Of a DNA stretch of 6,154 nt, positions 1 to 6,101 are shown one piece after another. Origin of the DNA: Prevotellaceae bacterium (GTDB lineage Bacteria > Bacteroidota > Bacteroidia > Bacteroidales > Bacteroidaceae); NCBI GenBank assembly GCA_021204885.1, contig JAJPYP010000163.1, forward strand, positions 1 to 6,154, in the 5' to 3' direction. How positions within the stretch are numbered: the first letter of the stretch is position 1; every line of letters begins with the position of its first letter. The notes below the pieces were generated by a model. That model searched no databases and was not told where the DNA came from. It saw only the letters and a program-made list of their open reading frames with translations. The position numbers and the translations under genes are program-made.

Positions 1-93
1 GTGTAAGGATAGTATTCCTTAGGGTGCAACGATAGTATTCGTTACACTTTGTCAACAACTGTTCTTACACCCTAAGGAATACTATTCTTATAC
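1..93. repeat. Large inverted repeat built from three copies of a ~23-bp palindromic element
   Basis: Bases 1-26 and 68-93 are inverted copies matching at 24 of 26 positions, around a 41-bp centre. The arm is itself composite. Copy A (1-23) and copy B (24-47) are tandem direct copies sharing GATAGTATTC followed by (C/G)TTA. Copy C (68-93) is the same element inverted. Each copy is an imperfect palindrome around TAGTAT: copy A has TAAGGA/TCCTTA arms and copy B has GTGCAACGA/TCGTTACAC arms (8 of 9 pair). As RNA the outer arms could form a long stem, but no T-tract follows, so an intrinsic terminator is not supported. The element starts at the very edge of the window, so more copies may lie to the left. 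It could be an intergenic REP-like repeat, a protein-binding site, or recombinase sites; the sequence does not decide. Confidence 0.8.
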
Positions 94-106
94 CGTAACA
101 ACAGCT

Positions 107-125
107 TTTCTTGGCGTGCAAGAAA
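107..125. repeat. Small perfect inverted repeat (7-bp arms)
   Basis: TTTCTTG (107-113) and CAAGAAA (119-125) pair perfectly around a 5-base loop. No T-tract follows on either strand, so it is not a convincing terminator. It lies between the two larger repeat structures and its role is unknown. Confidence 0.4.
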
Positions 126-175
126 TGGGGTTTGTAAAGATACTCGCGCGATGTGATAAAAGATTCATAATGCAA

Positions 176-303
176 GGATGATGACCTCATCTCTACATAG
201 ATGACCTCCTCTTCTCTACAGAGATGACACCCCCATCTCTACATAGATGACCACCTCATCTCTACAGAGATGACACCCCCATCTTTATAGAGATGACACC
301 CTT
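176..303. repeat. 23-bp tandem array of short dyads, about 5.5 units
   Basis: Five full 23-bp units begin at 176, 199, 222, 245 and 268, and a partial unit begins at 291. Each contains a 16-bp dyad of the form CATCTCTACAGAGATG: at 188-203, 211-226, 234-249, 257-272 (perfect, 7-bp arms around AC) and 280-295. The 7-bp spacers are nearly constant (ACCTCCT, ACACCCC, ACCACCT, ACACCCC). Units alternate between CATAG and CAGAG centres over the first four copies, suggesting duplication of a 46-bp pair. The constant spacers rule out a CRISPR array. A minisatellite, an array of binding sites for a dimeric protein, or a string of RNA hairpins would all fit. It ends about 235 bp before the restriction-modification gene. 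Confidence 0.9.
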
Positions 304-509
304 CTGATCGCGTTGCCGGCACTCCCTGAAAAGCGATTCTAATGCCGCTTCAATCCCCATGATTATGCCCCAAGCACAGGCTTCGTTACGCCTGACGGAC
401 TCAATTTATATTATCGCTTTTTCCGCTTTTCATACAGCTTGAAAATACAATAAGTTACAAGGCAAAGAATAATTTGTCTCATTCCCGCCCTCCCAAAGAG
501 ATATTTTCT
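304..509. other. Gene-free stretch before the restriction-modification gene
   Basis: I see no convincing coding region, tRNA or other structured RNA here. With the repeats at 1-303 it makes up the ~537-bp gene-free left end of the window. The part from about 400 to 480 is AT-rich, as expected upstream of a promoter. A weak imperfect hairpin (AGGC...GCCT, about 378-393) is the only secondary structure noticed. Confidence 0.5.
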
Positions 510-530
510 TATATTTGCTTCTCAAAGGAT
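510..530 (+). promoter_or_regulatory. Probable promoter -7 box and ribosome-binding site of the R-M gene
   Basis: TATATTTG at 510-517 matches the Bacteroidetes -7 consensus TAnnTTTG. I find no good -33 TTTG at normal spacing; the nearest, at 473-476, is too far upstream. Transcription would start near 524, giving a very short leader. AAGGA at 525-529 lies 8 bases before the ATG at 538, is a reasonable ribosome-binding site, and supports that start. The same TATATTTGC then AAAGGAT arrangement occurs before the Panacea gene. Confidence 0.5.
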
Positions 531-537
531 TACATCT

Positions 538-3312
538 ATGGCAGACTCACAGCAACAGGCGGCGAAGCAGTTCGCGGCATATTGGAAAGGCAAGGGGTAT
601 GAGAAAGGAGAGAGCCAACCGTTTTGGCTCTCGTTGCTCCGCGATGTGTACGGTGTGGAACACCCCGAACAATATATCTTTTTTGAGGACCAAGTGCATT
701 TGGACCATACCAGCTTTATAGACGGAATTATCCCGGCTACGCGCGTCATGATTGAACAAAAGGGGTTGGGCAAGAACTTGAACCAACCTATCAAGCAGTC
801 GGACGGCACCTATCTCACTCCTTTCCAACAAGCCAAGCGATACATCGTAGAGTTGCCGGTGGACAAGCATCCGCGCTATGTGATAACCTGCAACTTCGAG
901 GAGTTCTGGGTGTATGACATGAACCGTCCTACCGGTGCGCCCGAAGTGATACGCTTGGATGCGTTGGAGAAAGAGTACTACCGCTTGCAGTTCTTGGTAG
1001 AGACCGGGAACGAACACTTGAAGCGCGAGATGGAGGTCTCCATAGCCGCAGGCGAGATTGTGGGGTTGTTATACGATGCCTTTGCCCGGCAATATAAAGA
1101 CCCTGAAAGCAAGGAGGCGTTACACAGTCTGAATGTGCTTTGCGTGCGGTTGGTGTTCTGCCTGTATGCCGAGAACGCCGGCATATTCGGGCGTTATGGC
1201 ATGTTCCACGACTACTTGAAGAAGTGTGATACACGGCAAATGCGAAAGGCTTTGATCGCGTTGTTCCATATCTTGGATACAAAGCCCAAGGAGCGCGACC
1301 CGTATTTGCAGGACGACAGCCCGGCACTGGCCGCGTTCCCTTACGTGAATGGCGGTCTCTTTGCCGACGAAGAGATAGAGATACCACCTTTCACCGACGA
1401 GATACGCCACTTGCTGTTGACCCAGGCCAGCGCCGGTTTCAACTGGTCGGAAATAAGCCCTACCATCTTCGGCGCCGTCTTTGAGAGCACGTTGAACCCT
1501 GAGACACGCCGCTCGGGTGGCATGCACTATACCAGCATCGAGAACATACATAAAGTGATTGACCCGCTCTTCTTGGATGCGCTCAAGAAAGAGCTCGCCC
1601 TGATATGCGATACGGCGGTGGAGCGCACGCGCTGTCGCAAGCTAAGGGCTTTCCAACAGAAACTCTCTTCGCTCACCTTTATGGACCCCGCTTGTGGCAG
1701 CGGCAACTTCCTTACGGAGTCATACCTGTCGTTGCGCCGCTTGGAGAATGAAGTGTTGCGGGAACTTTACCATGGGCAGACGTTCTTCGCCGCCGATACA
1801 TACAGCCCCATACAAGTATCGCTGGCACAGTTCTACGGCATTGAAATCAATGACTTCGCGGTATCGGTAGCCAAGACTGCCCTATGGATAGCAGAGAGCC
1901 AAATGATGAAAGAGACCGAGAAGATAGTACAGTTGCACCTCGATGTACTGCCGTTGAAGTCGTACACCAACATTGTGGAGGGGAACGCGCTACGCATCGA
2001 CTGGGAAACGGTGGTACCCAAAGAGAAGCTCACGTATATCATGGGTAATCCGCCGTTTGTGGGGGCACGCATGATGAGCATCGGGCAAAAAGAAGAACTC
2101 AATGAACTGTTCAAAGGGTGGAAGAACGTAGGTAACTTGGATTACGTTTGCTGCTGGTATAAGAAAGTGGTGGATATGATGCCCGATACGCAAATACGCG
2201 CTGCCTTGGTATCGACCAATTCGGTTACACAAGGGGAAAGTGTAGCCAATTTATGGAAACCGTTGATGGAACGTGGCGTGCATATCGATTTTGCCCACCG
2301 CACTTTCCGTTGGGACAGTGAAGCGAGCATCAAGGCGCATGTGCATTGCGTGATTGTGGGTTTCAGCATGGCTCCCAATGACCGACCGAAAGTAATCTAT
2401 ACGGATAACCGTCCGCAAATAGTGCAGCACATCAACGGTTATTTGATTGATGCGGATAACATCTTTATAGAGAGCCGGAACAAGCCGCTTTGTGATGTGC
2501 CTGAGATAGGCATCGGCAATCAACCCATAGACGATGGGAATTACCTGTTCAGCGAAGAGGAGATGGCTGTCTTCATAAAGAAGGAACCGGCGGCAGAGAA
2601 ATATTTCAAGCCATGGTATGGTTCGTATGAGTTTATCAACCGCGCTCCGCGCTATTGCTTGTGGTTAGGGAATTGCACTCCCAATGAACTCCGTAAGATG
2701 CCCGAATGTTTGAAGAGGGTGCAAGCAGTACGTGAATTCCGCCTTAAGAGTAAAAGTGCGGGAACTGTGAAATTGGCCGATAAGCCGACAAGGTTTCATG
2801 TGGAGAATATGCCTGATAGTGATTATATTGTTATTCCTGAAACATCATCAGAGAACAGGAAATATATTCCCATAGGTTTTCTTTCGCCCGATAATCTATG
2901 TAGCAACCTTGTACGTTTAATGCCCAACGCCACACTTTATCACTTCGGCATCCTCACTTCCAACGTCCACATGAGCTGGATGAGAGCGGTGTGTGGCAGG
3001 TTGGAGATGCGATACCGTTATTCCAAAGATGTAGTCTATAACAACTTCCCTTGGCCCACCCCAACCGACGAACAGCGGCAACGCATAGAACAAACCGCAC
3101 AAGCCATTCTCGATGCCCGGGACTTGTACCCAGATTGCAGCTTGGCCGACTTATACGATGAAGTTGCCATGCCGCCTGAATTGCGCAAGGCACACCAGCA
3201 CAACGACCGTGCCGTGATGCAGGCCTACGGCTTCTCTGTGAAGGACACCACGGAAACCACTTGCGTGGCGCAACTGATGCGGATGTATCAAAGTCTTGTC
3301 AATGACAAGTAA
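538..3312 (+). CDS. MmeI-type (Type IIL/IIG) restriction-modification enzyme, nuclease-methyltransferase fusion
   Basis: This is a single-chain restriction-modification protein of 924 residues, close to MmeI (about 919). In this family one polypeptide recognises an asymmetric site, methylates adenine N6 on one strand and cuts a fixed distance away. The N-terminal nuclease region has D62 and E73-Q74-K75, a D-X10-ExK motif like that of MmeI, followed by PRYVITCNFEEFWVYD (112-127), typical of the family. A helical connector follows (about 160-310). The methyltransferase core has motif X (GMHYTS, 328-333), motif I for AdoMet binding (DPACGSGNF, 383-391), YGIEIND (433-439) and catalytic motif IV NPPF (504-507), which indicates N6-adenine. 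The target-recognition region spans about 630-830, ending in VYNNFPWP (833-840) and the tail ADLYDEVAMPPELRKAH (870-886). No frameshift or missing catalytic residue is visible, so it is probably active. The recognition sequence cannot be read from here. Bases 2821-2880 are markedly AT-rich, which hints at exchange of the specificity region. No separate methylase or specificity gene is present or needed. Confidence 0.93.
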   Translation: MADSQQQAAKQFAAYWKGKGYEKGESQPFWLSLLRDVYGVEHPEQYIFFEDQVHLDHTSFIDGIIPATRVMIEQKGLGKNLNQPIKQSDGTYLTPFQQAKRYIVELPVDKHPRYVITCNFEEFWVYDMNRPTGAPEVIRLDALEKEYYRLQFLVETGNEHLKREMEVSIAAGEIVGLLYDAFARQYKDPESKEALHSLNVLCVRLVFCLYAENAGIFGRYGMFHDYLKKCDTRQMRKALIALFHILDTKPKERDPYLQDDSPALAAFPYVNGGLFADEEIEIPPFTDEIRHLLLTQASAGFNWSEISPTIFGAVFESTLNPETRRSGGMHYTSIENIHKVIDPLFLDALKKELALICDTAVERTRCRKLRAFQQKLSSLTFMDPACGSGNFLTESYLSLRRLENEVLRELYHGQTFFAADTYSPIQVSLAQFYGIEINDFAVSVAKTALWIAESQMMKETEKIVQLHLDVLPLKSYTNIVEGNALRIDWETVVPKEKLTYIMGNPPFVGARMMSIGQKEELNELFKGWKNVGNLDYVCCWYKKVVDMMPDTQIRAALVSTNSVTQGESVANLWKPLMERGVHIDFAHRTFRWDSEASIKAHVHCVIVGFSMAPNDRPKVIYTDNRPQIVQHINGYLIDADNIFIESRNKPLCDVPEIGIGNQPIDDGNYLFSEEEMAVFIKKEPAAEKYFKPWYGSYEFINRAPRYCLWLGNCTPNELRKMPECLKRVQAVREFRLKSKSAGTVKLADKPTRFHVENMPDSDYIVIPETSSENRKYIPIGFLSPDNLCSNLVRLMPNATLYHFGILTSNVHMSWMRAVCGRLEMRYRYSKDVVYNNFPWPTPTDEQRQRIEQTAQAILDARDLYPDCSLADLYDEVAMPPELRKAHQHNDRAVMQAYGFSVKDTTETTCVAQLMRMYQSLVNDK

Positions 3313-3365
3313 ACGGCATGAGTGGAAAAACTGTGGGTATATGCGCCAAGTTGCCAACGTATCTC

Positions 3366-3397
3366 TTTTGTCGCAAAAGTATAAAACATACGCGACA
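3366..3397. repeat. Overlapping small dyads downstream of the R-M gene
   Basis: CTTTTG-TCG-CAAAAG (3365-3379) is a perfect 6-bp-arm dyad, and TGTCGC (3369-3374) also pairs with GCGACA (3392-3397). They are mutually exclusive structures. Neither is followed by a clear T-tract. They may be a weak transcription end or a protein site between the R-M and Panacea genes. Confidence 0.35.
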
Positions 3398-3402
3398 TAG
3401 TC

Positions 3403-3435
3403 AGCGTCTACTGTAATAGACGCTTGCACTGTGCA
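3403..3435. repeat. Perfect 8-bp stem-loop plus adjacent TGCAC-T-GTGCA dyad
   Basis: AGCGTCTA (3403-3410) and TAGACGCT (3417-3424) form a perfect 8-bp stem with a 6-base loop. Directly beside it, TGCAC-T-GTGCA (3425-3435) is a second perfect dyad. The hairpin is about 90 bases past the R-M stop codon. Only TT follows it, so it is at best a poor intrinsic terminator. Its position about 75-105 bp upstream of the Panacea -7 box would also suit an operator. The function is not decided by the sequence. Confidence 0.45.
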
Positions 3436-3509
3436 TGAAGCACCGCTAAATATGCTATAAAGGATGCAAAAAAGGGCAAGTATTCTATTAACGGCAGGGA
3501 AAAAGCGCG

Positions 3510-3527
3510 TATATTTGCATAAAGGAT
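3510..3527 (+). promoter_or_regulatory. Probable promoter -7 box of the Panacea-ispE unit
   Basis: TATATTTG at 3510-3517 is a full match to the Bacteroidetes -7 consensus TAnnTTTG. No convincing -33 TTTG is seen. AAAGGAT at 3521-3527 could be a distant ribosome-binding site, 12 bases before the ATG at 3540. With only 10 bp between the Panacea stop and the ispE ATG, this promoter probably serves both genes. Confidence 0.5.
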
Positions 3528-3539
3528 AGTTGATTCTCT

Positions 3540-4079
3540 ATGATTGGAACTAATTTTGATGAAAAGGTAGCCATGCAAGCGGTGTTGTATGCCGTAAAGA
3601 AGCTGCAAGACAGGAAGGATATGCACAAGATATTCAAGATTCTGTACTTTGCAGACCGTGAGCATCTGTGTCGCTATGGGCGCGGCATTACGGGCGATTC
3701 TTATATTGCCATGTCATACGGCCCTGTCCCTTCTAAAATAAACGATATATTCAAAGCAGTGCGGGGAGACAGCTACTTCTCCAAGTATGCAGATGACTTA
3801 AAACAGTATTTCCATTTCACAAACAGATATACCATAGAAGCCGACAAAGACCCGGATATGGATTATCTATCGGAAACAGATATTGAATGTCTTGATTTTG
3901 CCATTGCTAAATGCGAAGGAAAGTCTTTTAGCGAATTGACTGAGATGTCTCACGATTTGGCATGGAACAGCACCCCAAGAGACAGGGAAATATCTGTGAA
4001 GGATATGTTGCGCGAGAACGAGGAATCGGAAGAGTATGTAGATTACATCGCTTCCAAGTTAGAAATGGAAAGTGCATGA
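3540..4079 (+). CDS. Panacea-domain (DUF4065, SocA-like) protein
   Basis: The product has 179 residues and belongs to the Panacea/DUF4065 family, known from the Caulobacter SocA proteolytic adaptor/antitoxin and from many antitoxins that neutralise unrelated toxins. Recognition rests on three segments: [16 protein letters not shown] (28-43), [19 protein letters not shown] (49-67) and [12 protein letters not shown] (131-142), the usual order in the domain. It is soluble, with no signal peptide or membrane segment, and has an acidic, helical C-terminus (about 155-177). The ATG at 3540 fits the promoter box 22 bp upstream; a later Met at codon 12 is less likely. Panacea antitoxins normally sit next to their toxin, but here the upstream neighbour is an R-M enzyme 227 bp away and the downstream neighbour is ispE. 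No toxin-like gene is visible. It may be an orphan antitoxin, a proteolytic adaptor, or a family member with a housekeeping role. The family assignment is firm and the function is open. Confidence 0.85.
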   Translation: MIGTNFDEKVAMQAVLYAVKKLQDRKDMHKIFKILYFADREHLCRYGRGITGDSYIAMSYGPVPSKINDIFKAVRGDSYFSKYADDLKQYFHFTNRYTIEADKDPDMDYLSETDIECLDFAIAKCEGKSFSELTEMSHDLAWNSTPRDREISVKDMLRENEESEEYVDYIASKLEMESA

Positions 4080-4089
4080 GAATACGGTT

Positions 4090-4923
4090 ATGCTTACGTT
4101 CCCGAATGCGAAGATTAACTTGGGGCTGAATATTGTGGCTCGTAGAGAGGATGGTTACCATGACTTGGAGACGGTGTTCTACCCTATTCCGGTGGAGGAT
4201 GCGTTGGAGGTGGTGATAAAGAAGGACAAGGTGGAGGGCGCGAAGTACAGCTTGCACCTTTATGGCACGGCAATAGCGGGAAAGGTGGAAGAGAACTTGG
4301 TGGTAAAGGCATATCGACTCTTAGACAGCTTGTATGGATTGCCGCCGGTGGATATTCACCTTGTGAAGCGGGTGCCTACGGGGGCGGGACTAGGCGGCGG
4401 CTCTTCGGACGCGGCGGCGATGTTGAAGCTGTTGAACTCGGTGTGTGGCTTGGGAATGGACGACGCGACATTGGAGAAGCATGCGGCGCGGCTGGGTGCG
4501 GATTGCGCTTTCTTCATCAAGAACAAGCCGGTGTATGCGGAAGGGATAGGGAATGTGTTCTCTCCTATTGAACTGTCATTAAAGGGATACAGGTTATGCC
4601 TCGTGAAGCCGGATGTATCGGTATCGACGAAAGAGGCGTATGCGGCGATACGTCCGCACAGGCAGGAGCGGCCGCTTCGCGAGGTGGTGAAGTTGCCTGT
4701 GGCGCAATGGCGCGGGTTAATGGTGAATGACTTTGAGGAGAGCGTGTTTCCACGGTTCCCGTTACTAAGGGAGATTAAAGAGGAACTGTATCGCAGGGGG
4801 GCTGTGTATGCGGCGATGAGCGGCTCGGGGTCGGCTATCTATGGATTGTTTGAAAAGGAAACGTCCTTGCCGAAGTGGGACTTCGGCAAGGACGTGTTCA
4901 CAGCGGTCAAAACGCTCGATTAA
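4090..4923 (+). CDS. ispE: 4-(cytidine 5'-diphospho)-2-C-methyl-D-erythritol kinase
   Basis: IspE is a cytoplasmic GHMP kinase that phosphorylates the 2-hydroxyl of CDP-methylerythritol with ATP, in the MEP route to IPP and DMAPP. The N-terminus [16 protein letters not shown] carries the substrate lysine K8. The glycine-rich ATP loop [14 protein letters not shown] is at 96-109, the catalytic aspartate D138 lies in LGADCAFF (135-142), and the third GHMP motif [13 protein letters not shown] is at 242-254. At 277 residues it is of normal length. I chose the ATG at 4090 because family proteins begin at this point. A GTG at 4072 would add six residues and overlap the Panacea gene by 8 bp, with nothing to support it. 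From 4090 the gene starts 10 bp after the Panacea stop, so the two are probably cotranscribed. Codons 258-269 form one arm-loop-arm hairpin that appears to serve as the purT terminator. The stop codon overlaps that of purT. Confidence 0.95.
   Translation: MLTFPNAKINLGLNIVARREDGYHDLETVFYPIPVEDALEVVIKKDKVEGAKYSLHLYGTAIAGKVEENLVVKAYRLLDSLYGLPPVDIHLVKRVPTGAGLGGGSSDAAAMLKLLNSVCGLGMDDATLEKHAARLGADCAFFIKNKPVYAEGIGNVFSPIELSLKGYRLCLVKPDVSVSTKEAYAAIRPHRQERPLREVVKLPVAQWRGLMVNDFEESVFPRFPLLREIKEELYRRGAVYAAMSGSGSAIYGLFEKETSLPKWDFGKDVFTAVKTLD
4849..4895 (-). terminator. Intrinsic terminator of purT, embedded in the ispE 3' coding end
   Basis: ACGTCCTTGCCGAAG (4861-4875) and CTTCGGCAAGGACGT (4881-4895) form a perfect 15-bp stem with a 5-base loop. 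Read on the minus strand it lies about 25 bases after the purT stop and is followed by TTCCTTTTCAAA, a T-rich tract as expected of an intrinsic terminator. On the plus strand it is followed by GTGTTCACAG, so it should not act as a U-tract terminator for ispE, although the stem could protect the 3' end of the ispE mRNA. Confidence 0.75.
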
Positions 4924-6086
4924 TATACTTCCACCTTGGCGGCAAGGCGCTTGCACTTGTCGCGCAGGGCGTTGATGTCGCTGCCAAGCGGGGCGTAGCA
5001 CAGCACCACACCCATGCGTCGGTTCAGACGGGTGGAGGGCTTGCCGAAGATGCGCAGGTAGGTATCTTCTTCCTTGACCACCTCTTCCATGCCACGGTAG
5101 TTGGGACGTTCCTGGCTGGCGATGGGCGAGAGGATGACGGCACTGGCTCCCATGCGCTCTTGCTTGATGCCGGGAATGGGAAGGCCAAGGACGGCACGGC
5201 AGTGCAGCTCGAACTCGTTGAGGTTCTGTGTACCGCCTAAGGTGACCATGCCTGTGTCATGCGGACGCGGAGAGAGCTCGGAGAAGTAGACACCGTTCTT
5301 GTGGCTCAAGAAGAATTCCACTCCCCAGATGCCGGCACCGGTCAAGGCGTGCGTCACTTTATCGGCCATGCGCTGTGCTTCGGCCAAATGGGCAGGGTCG
5401 ATGGGTGCGGGCTGGAAGCTCTCGCGGTAGTCGCCGTTAATCTGTACGTGGCCAATGGGCGGGCAGAACAGCGTGGGTCCGTTCTTCTGCGTGACGGTGA
5501 GCAATGTAATCTCACTGACGAAGTGGATGAACTCTTCGATAATGACCTCTTTGATATCGCCACGGGCGGCGCTGCATCCGTATTCCCAAGCGTGTTGCAG
5601 GTCGTCGGCACTCTTGACGACCGACTGGCCTTTGCCCGATGAGGACATGAGCGGCTTGACAACGCAGGGGAAGCCTATCTCTTCAGCGGCGGCTTTCAAT
5701 TCATCGAAAGTCTTCGCATAAAAGTATTTGGCTGTTTTAAGTCCAAGCTCTTTGGCGGCCAAGTCGCGGATAGCCTTGCGGTTCATGGTGTAGTTCACCG
5801 CACGGGCGCTGGGCACTACTTGTATGCCGGCCTCTTCAAAACCGTAGAGACGCTCGGTGCGGATGGCTTCGATTTCGGGGACTATAATGTCCGGTTGGTG
5901 CTTGCGTACCACTTGTTCCAAGGCATCGCCGTCCAACATCTTGAAGACTTCACACTCATCGGCCACCTGCATGGCGGGTGCGCCGGCATACGAATCGCAT
6001 GCGATGACATACTCTCCTTTCCGCTTGGCGGAGATGACGAACTCCTTTCCCAATTCGCCTGAACCTAACAATAAGATTTTCTTCAT
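4920..6086 (-). CDS. purT: Formate-dependent phosphoribosylglycinamide formyltransferase (GAR transformylase 2)
   Basis: PurT uses ATP and formate to convert GAR to formyl-GAR, the third step of purine synthesis, without 10-formyltetrahydrofolate. The 388-residue protein is close to E. coli PurT (392) and covers the whole ATP-grasp enzyme. The N-terminal loop [10 protein letters not shown] (6-15) and PEIEAI (70-75) belong to the GAR-binding domain. [12 protein letters not shown] (142-153) is the ATP loop and EEF (184-186) is a nucleotide contact. E257 in GVEFF and E270 in [15 protein letters not shown] (268-282) are the expected Mg ligands, and NRRMGVVL (355-362) is the conserved C-terminal arginine motif. 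The ATG at 6084-6086 gives the standard [11 protein letters not shown] start; no Shine-Dalgarno sequence precedes it, which is common in Bacteroidetes. An upstream gene on the same strand ends 15 bp away, so purT is probably the last gene of an operon whose promoter is outside the window. It converges on ispE with a 4-bp overlap. Confidence 0.96.
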   Translation of the reverse strand: MKKILLLGSGELGKEFVISAKRKGEYVIACDSYAGAPAMQVADECEVFKMLDGDALEQVVRKHQPDIIVPEIEAIRTERLYGFEEAGIQVVPSARAVNYTMNRKAIRDLAAKELGLKTAKYFYAKTFDELKAAAEEIGFPCVVKPLMSSSGKGQSVVKSADDLQHAWEYGCSAARGDIKEVIIEEFIHFVSEITLLTVTQKNGPTLFCPPIGHVQINGDYRESFQPAPIDPAHLAEAQRMADKVTHALTGAGIWGVEFFLSHKNGVYFSELSPRPHDTGMVTLGGTQNLNEFELHCRAVLGLPIPGIKQERMGASAVILSPIASQERPNYRGMEEVVKEEDTYLRIFGKPSTRLNRRMGVVLCYAPLGSDINALRDKCKRLAAKVEVY

Positions 6087-6101
6087 TCTATAACGGGTTG
6101 A

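Noticed and set aside
27..67. Invertible promoter between the arms of the 1-93 repeat
   Set aside because: The centre is only 41 bp and lacks a TAnnTTTG box on a plausible spacing. No recombinase gene is in the window. Kept only as a test within the repeat finding.
176..303. Possible CRISPR array
   Set aside because: The period is 23 bp and the 7-bp spacers are almost identical. CRISPR spacers are longer and unique, and no cas gene is present.
3372..3390. Minus-strand promoter-like TACTTTTG between the R-M and Panacea genes
   Set aside because: It points into the 3' end of the R-M gene, where no minus-strand gene exists, and it overlaps a simple dyad. It is probably coincidence.
3318..3416. 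32-codon reading frame starting 5 bases after the R-M stop, considered as a missing toxin for the Panacea protein
   Set aside because: It has no ribosome-binding site or recognisable features, ends inside the 3403-3424 stem-loop, and such short frames are expected by chance.
3408..3665. 85-codon minus-strand frame overlapping the Panacea start
   Set aside because: Half of it is antisense to the Panacea coding region, it has no recognisable motifs, and it looks like a shadow frame.
4072..4089. Upstream GTG start for ispE, giving an 8-bp overlap with the Panacea gene
   Set aside because: The family N-terminus [12 protein letters not shown] begins at the ATG at 4090. The extra six codons match nothing expected and lie over the Panacea stop.
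4796..4801. Run of six G in ispE as a phase-variable slippage tract
   Set aside because: It is short, the frame is intact, and ispE is a housekeeping gene expected to be essential. Variable tracts are usually longer.
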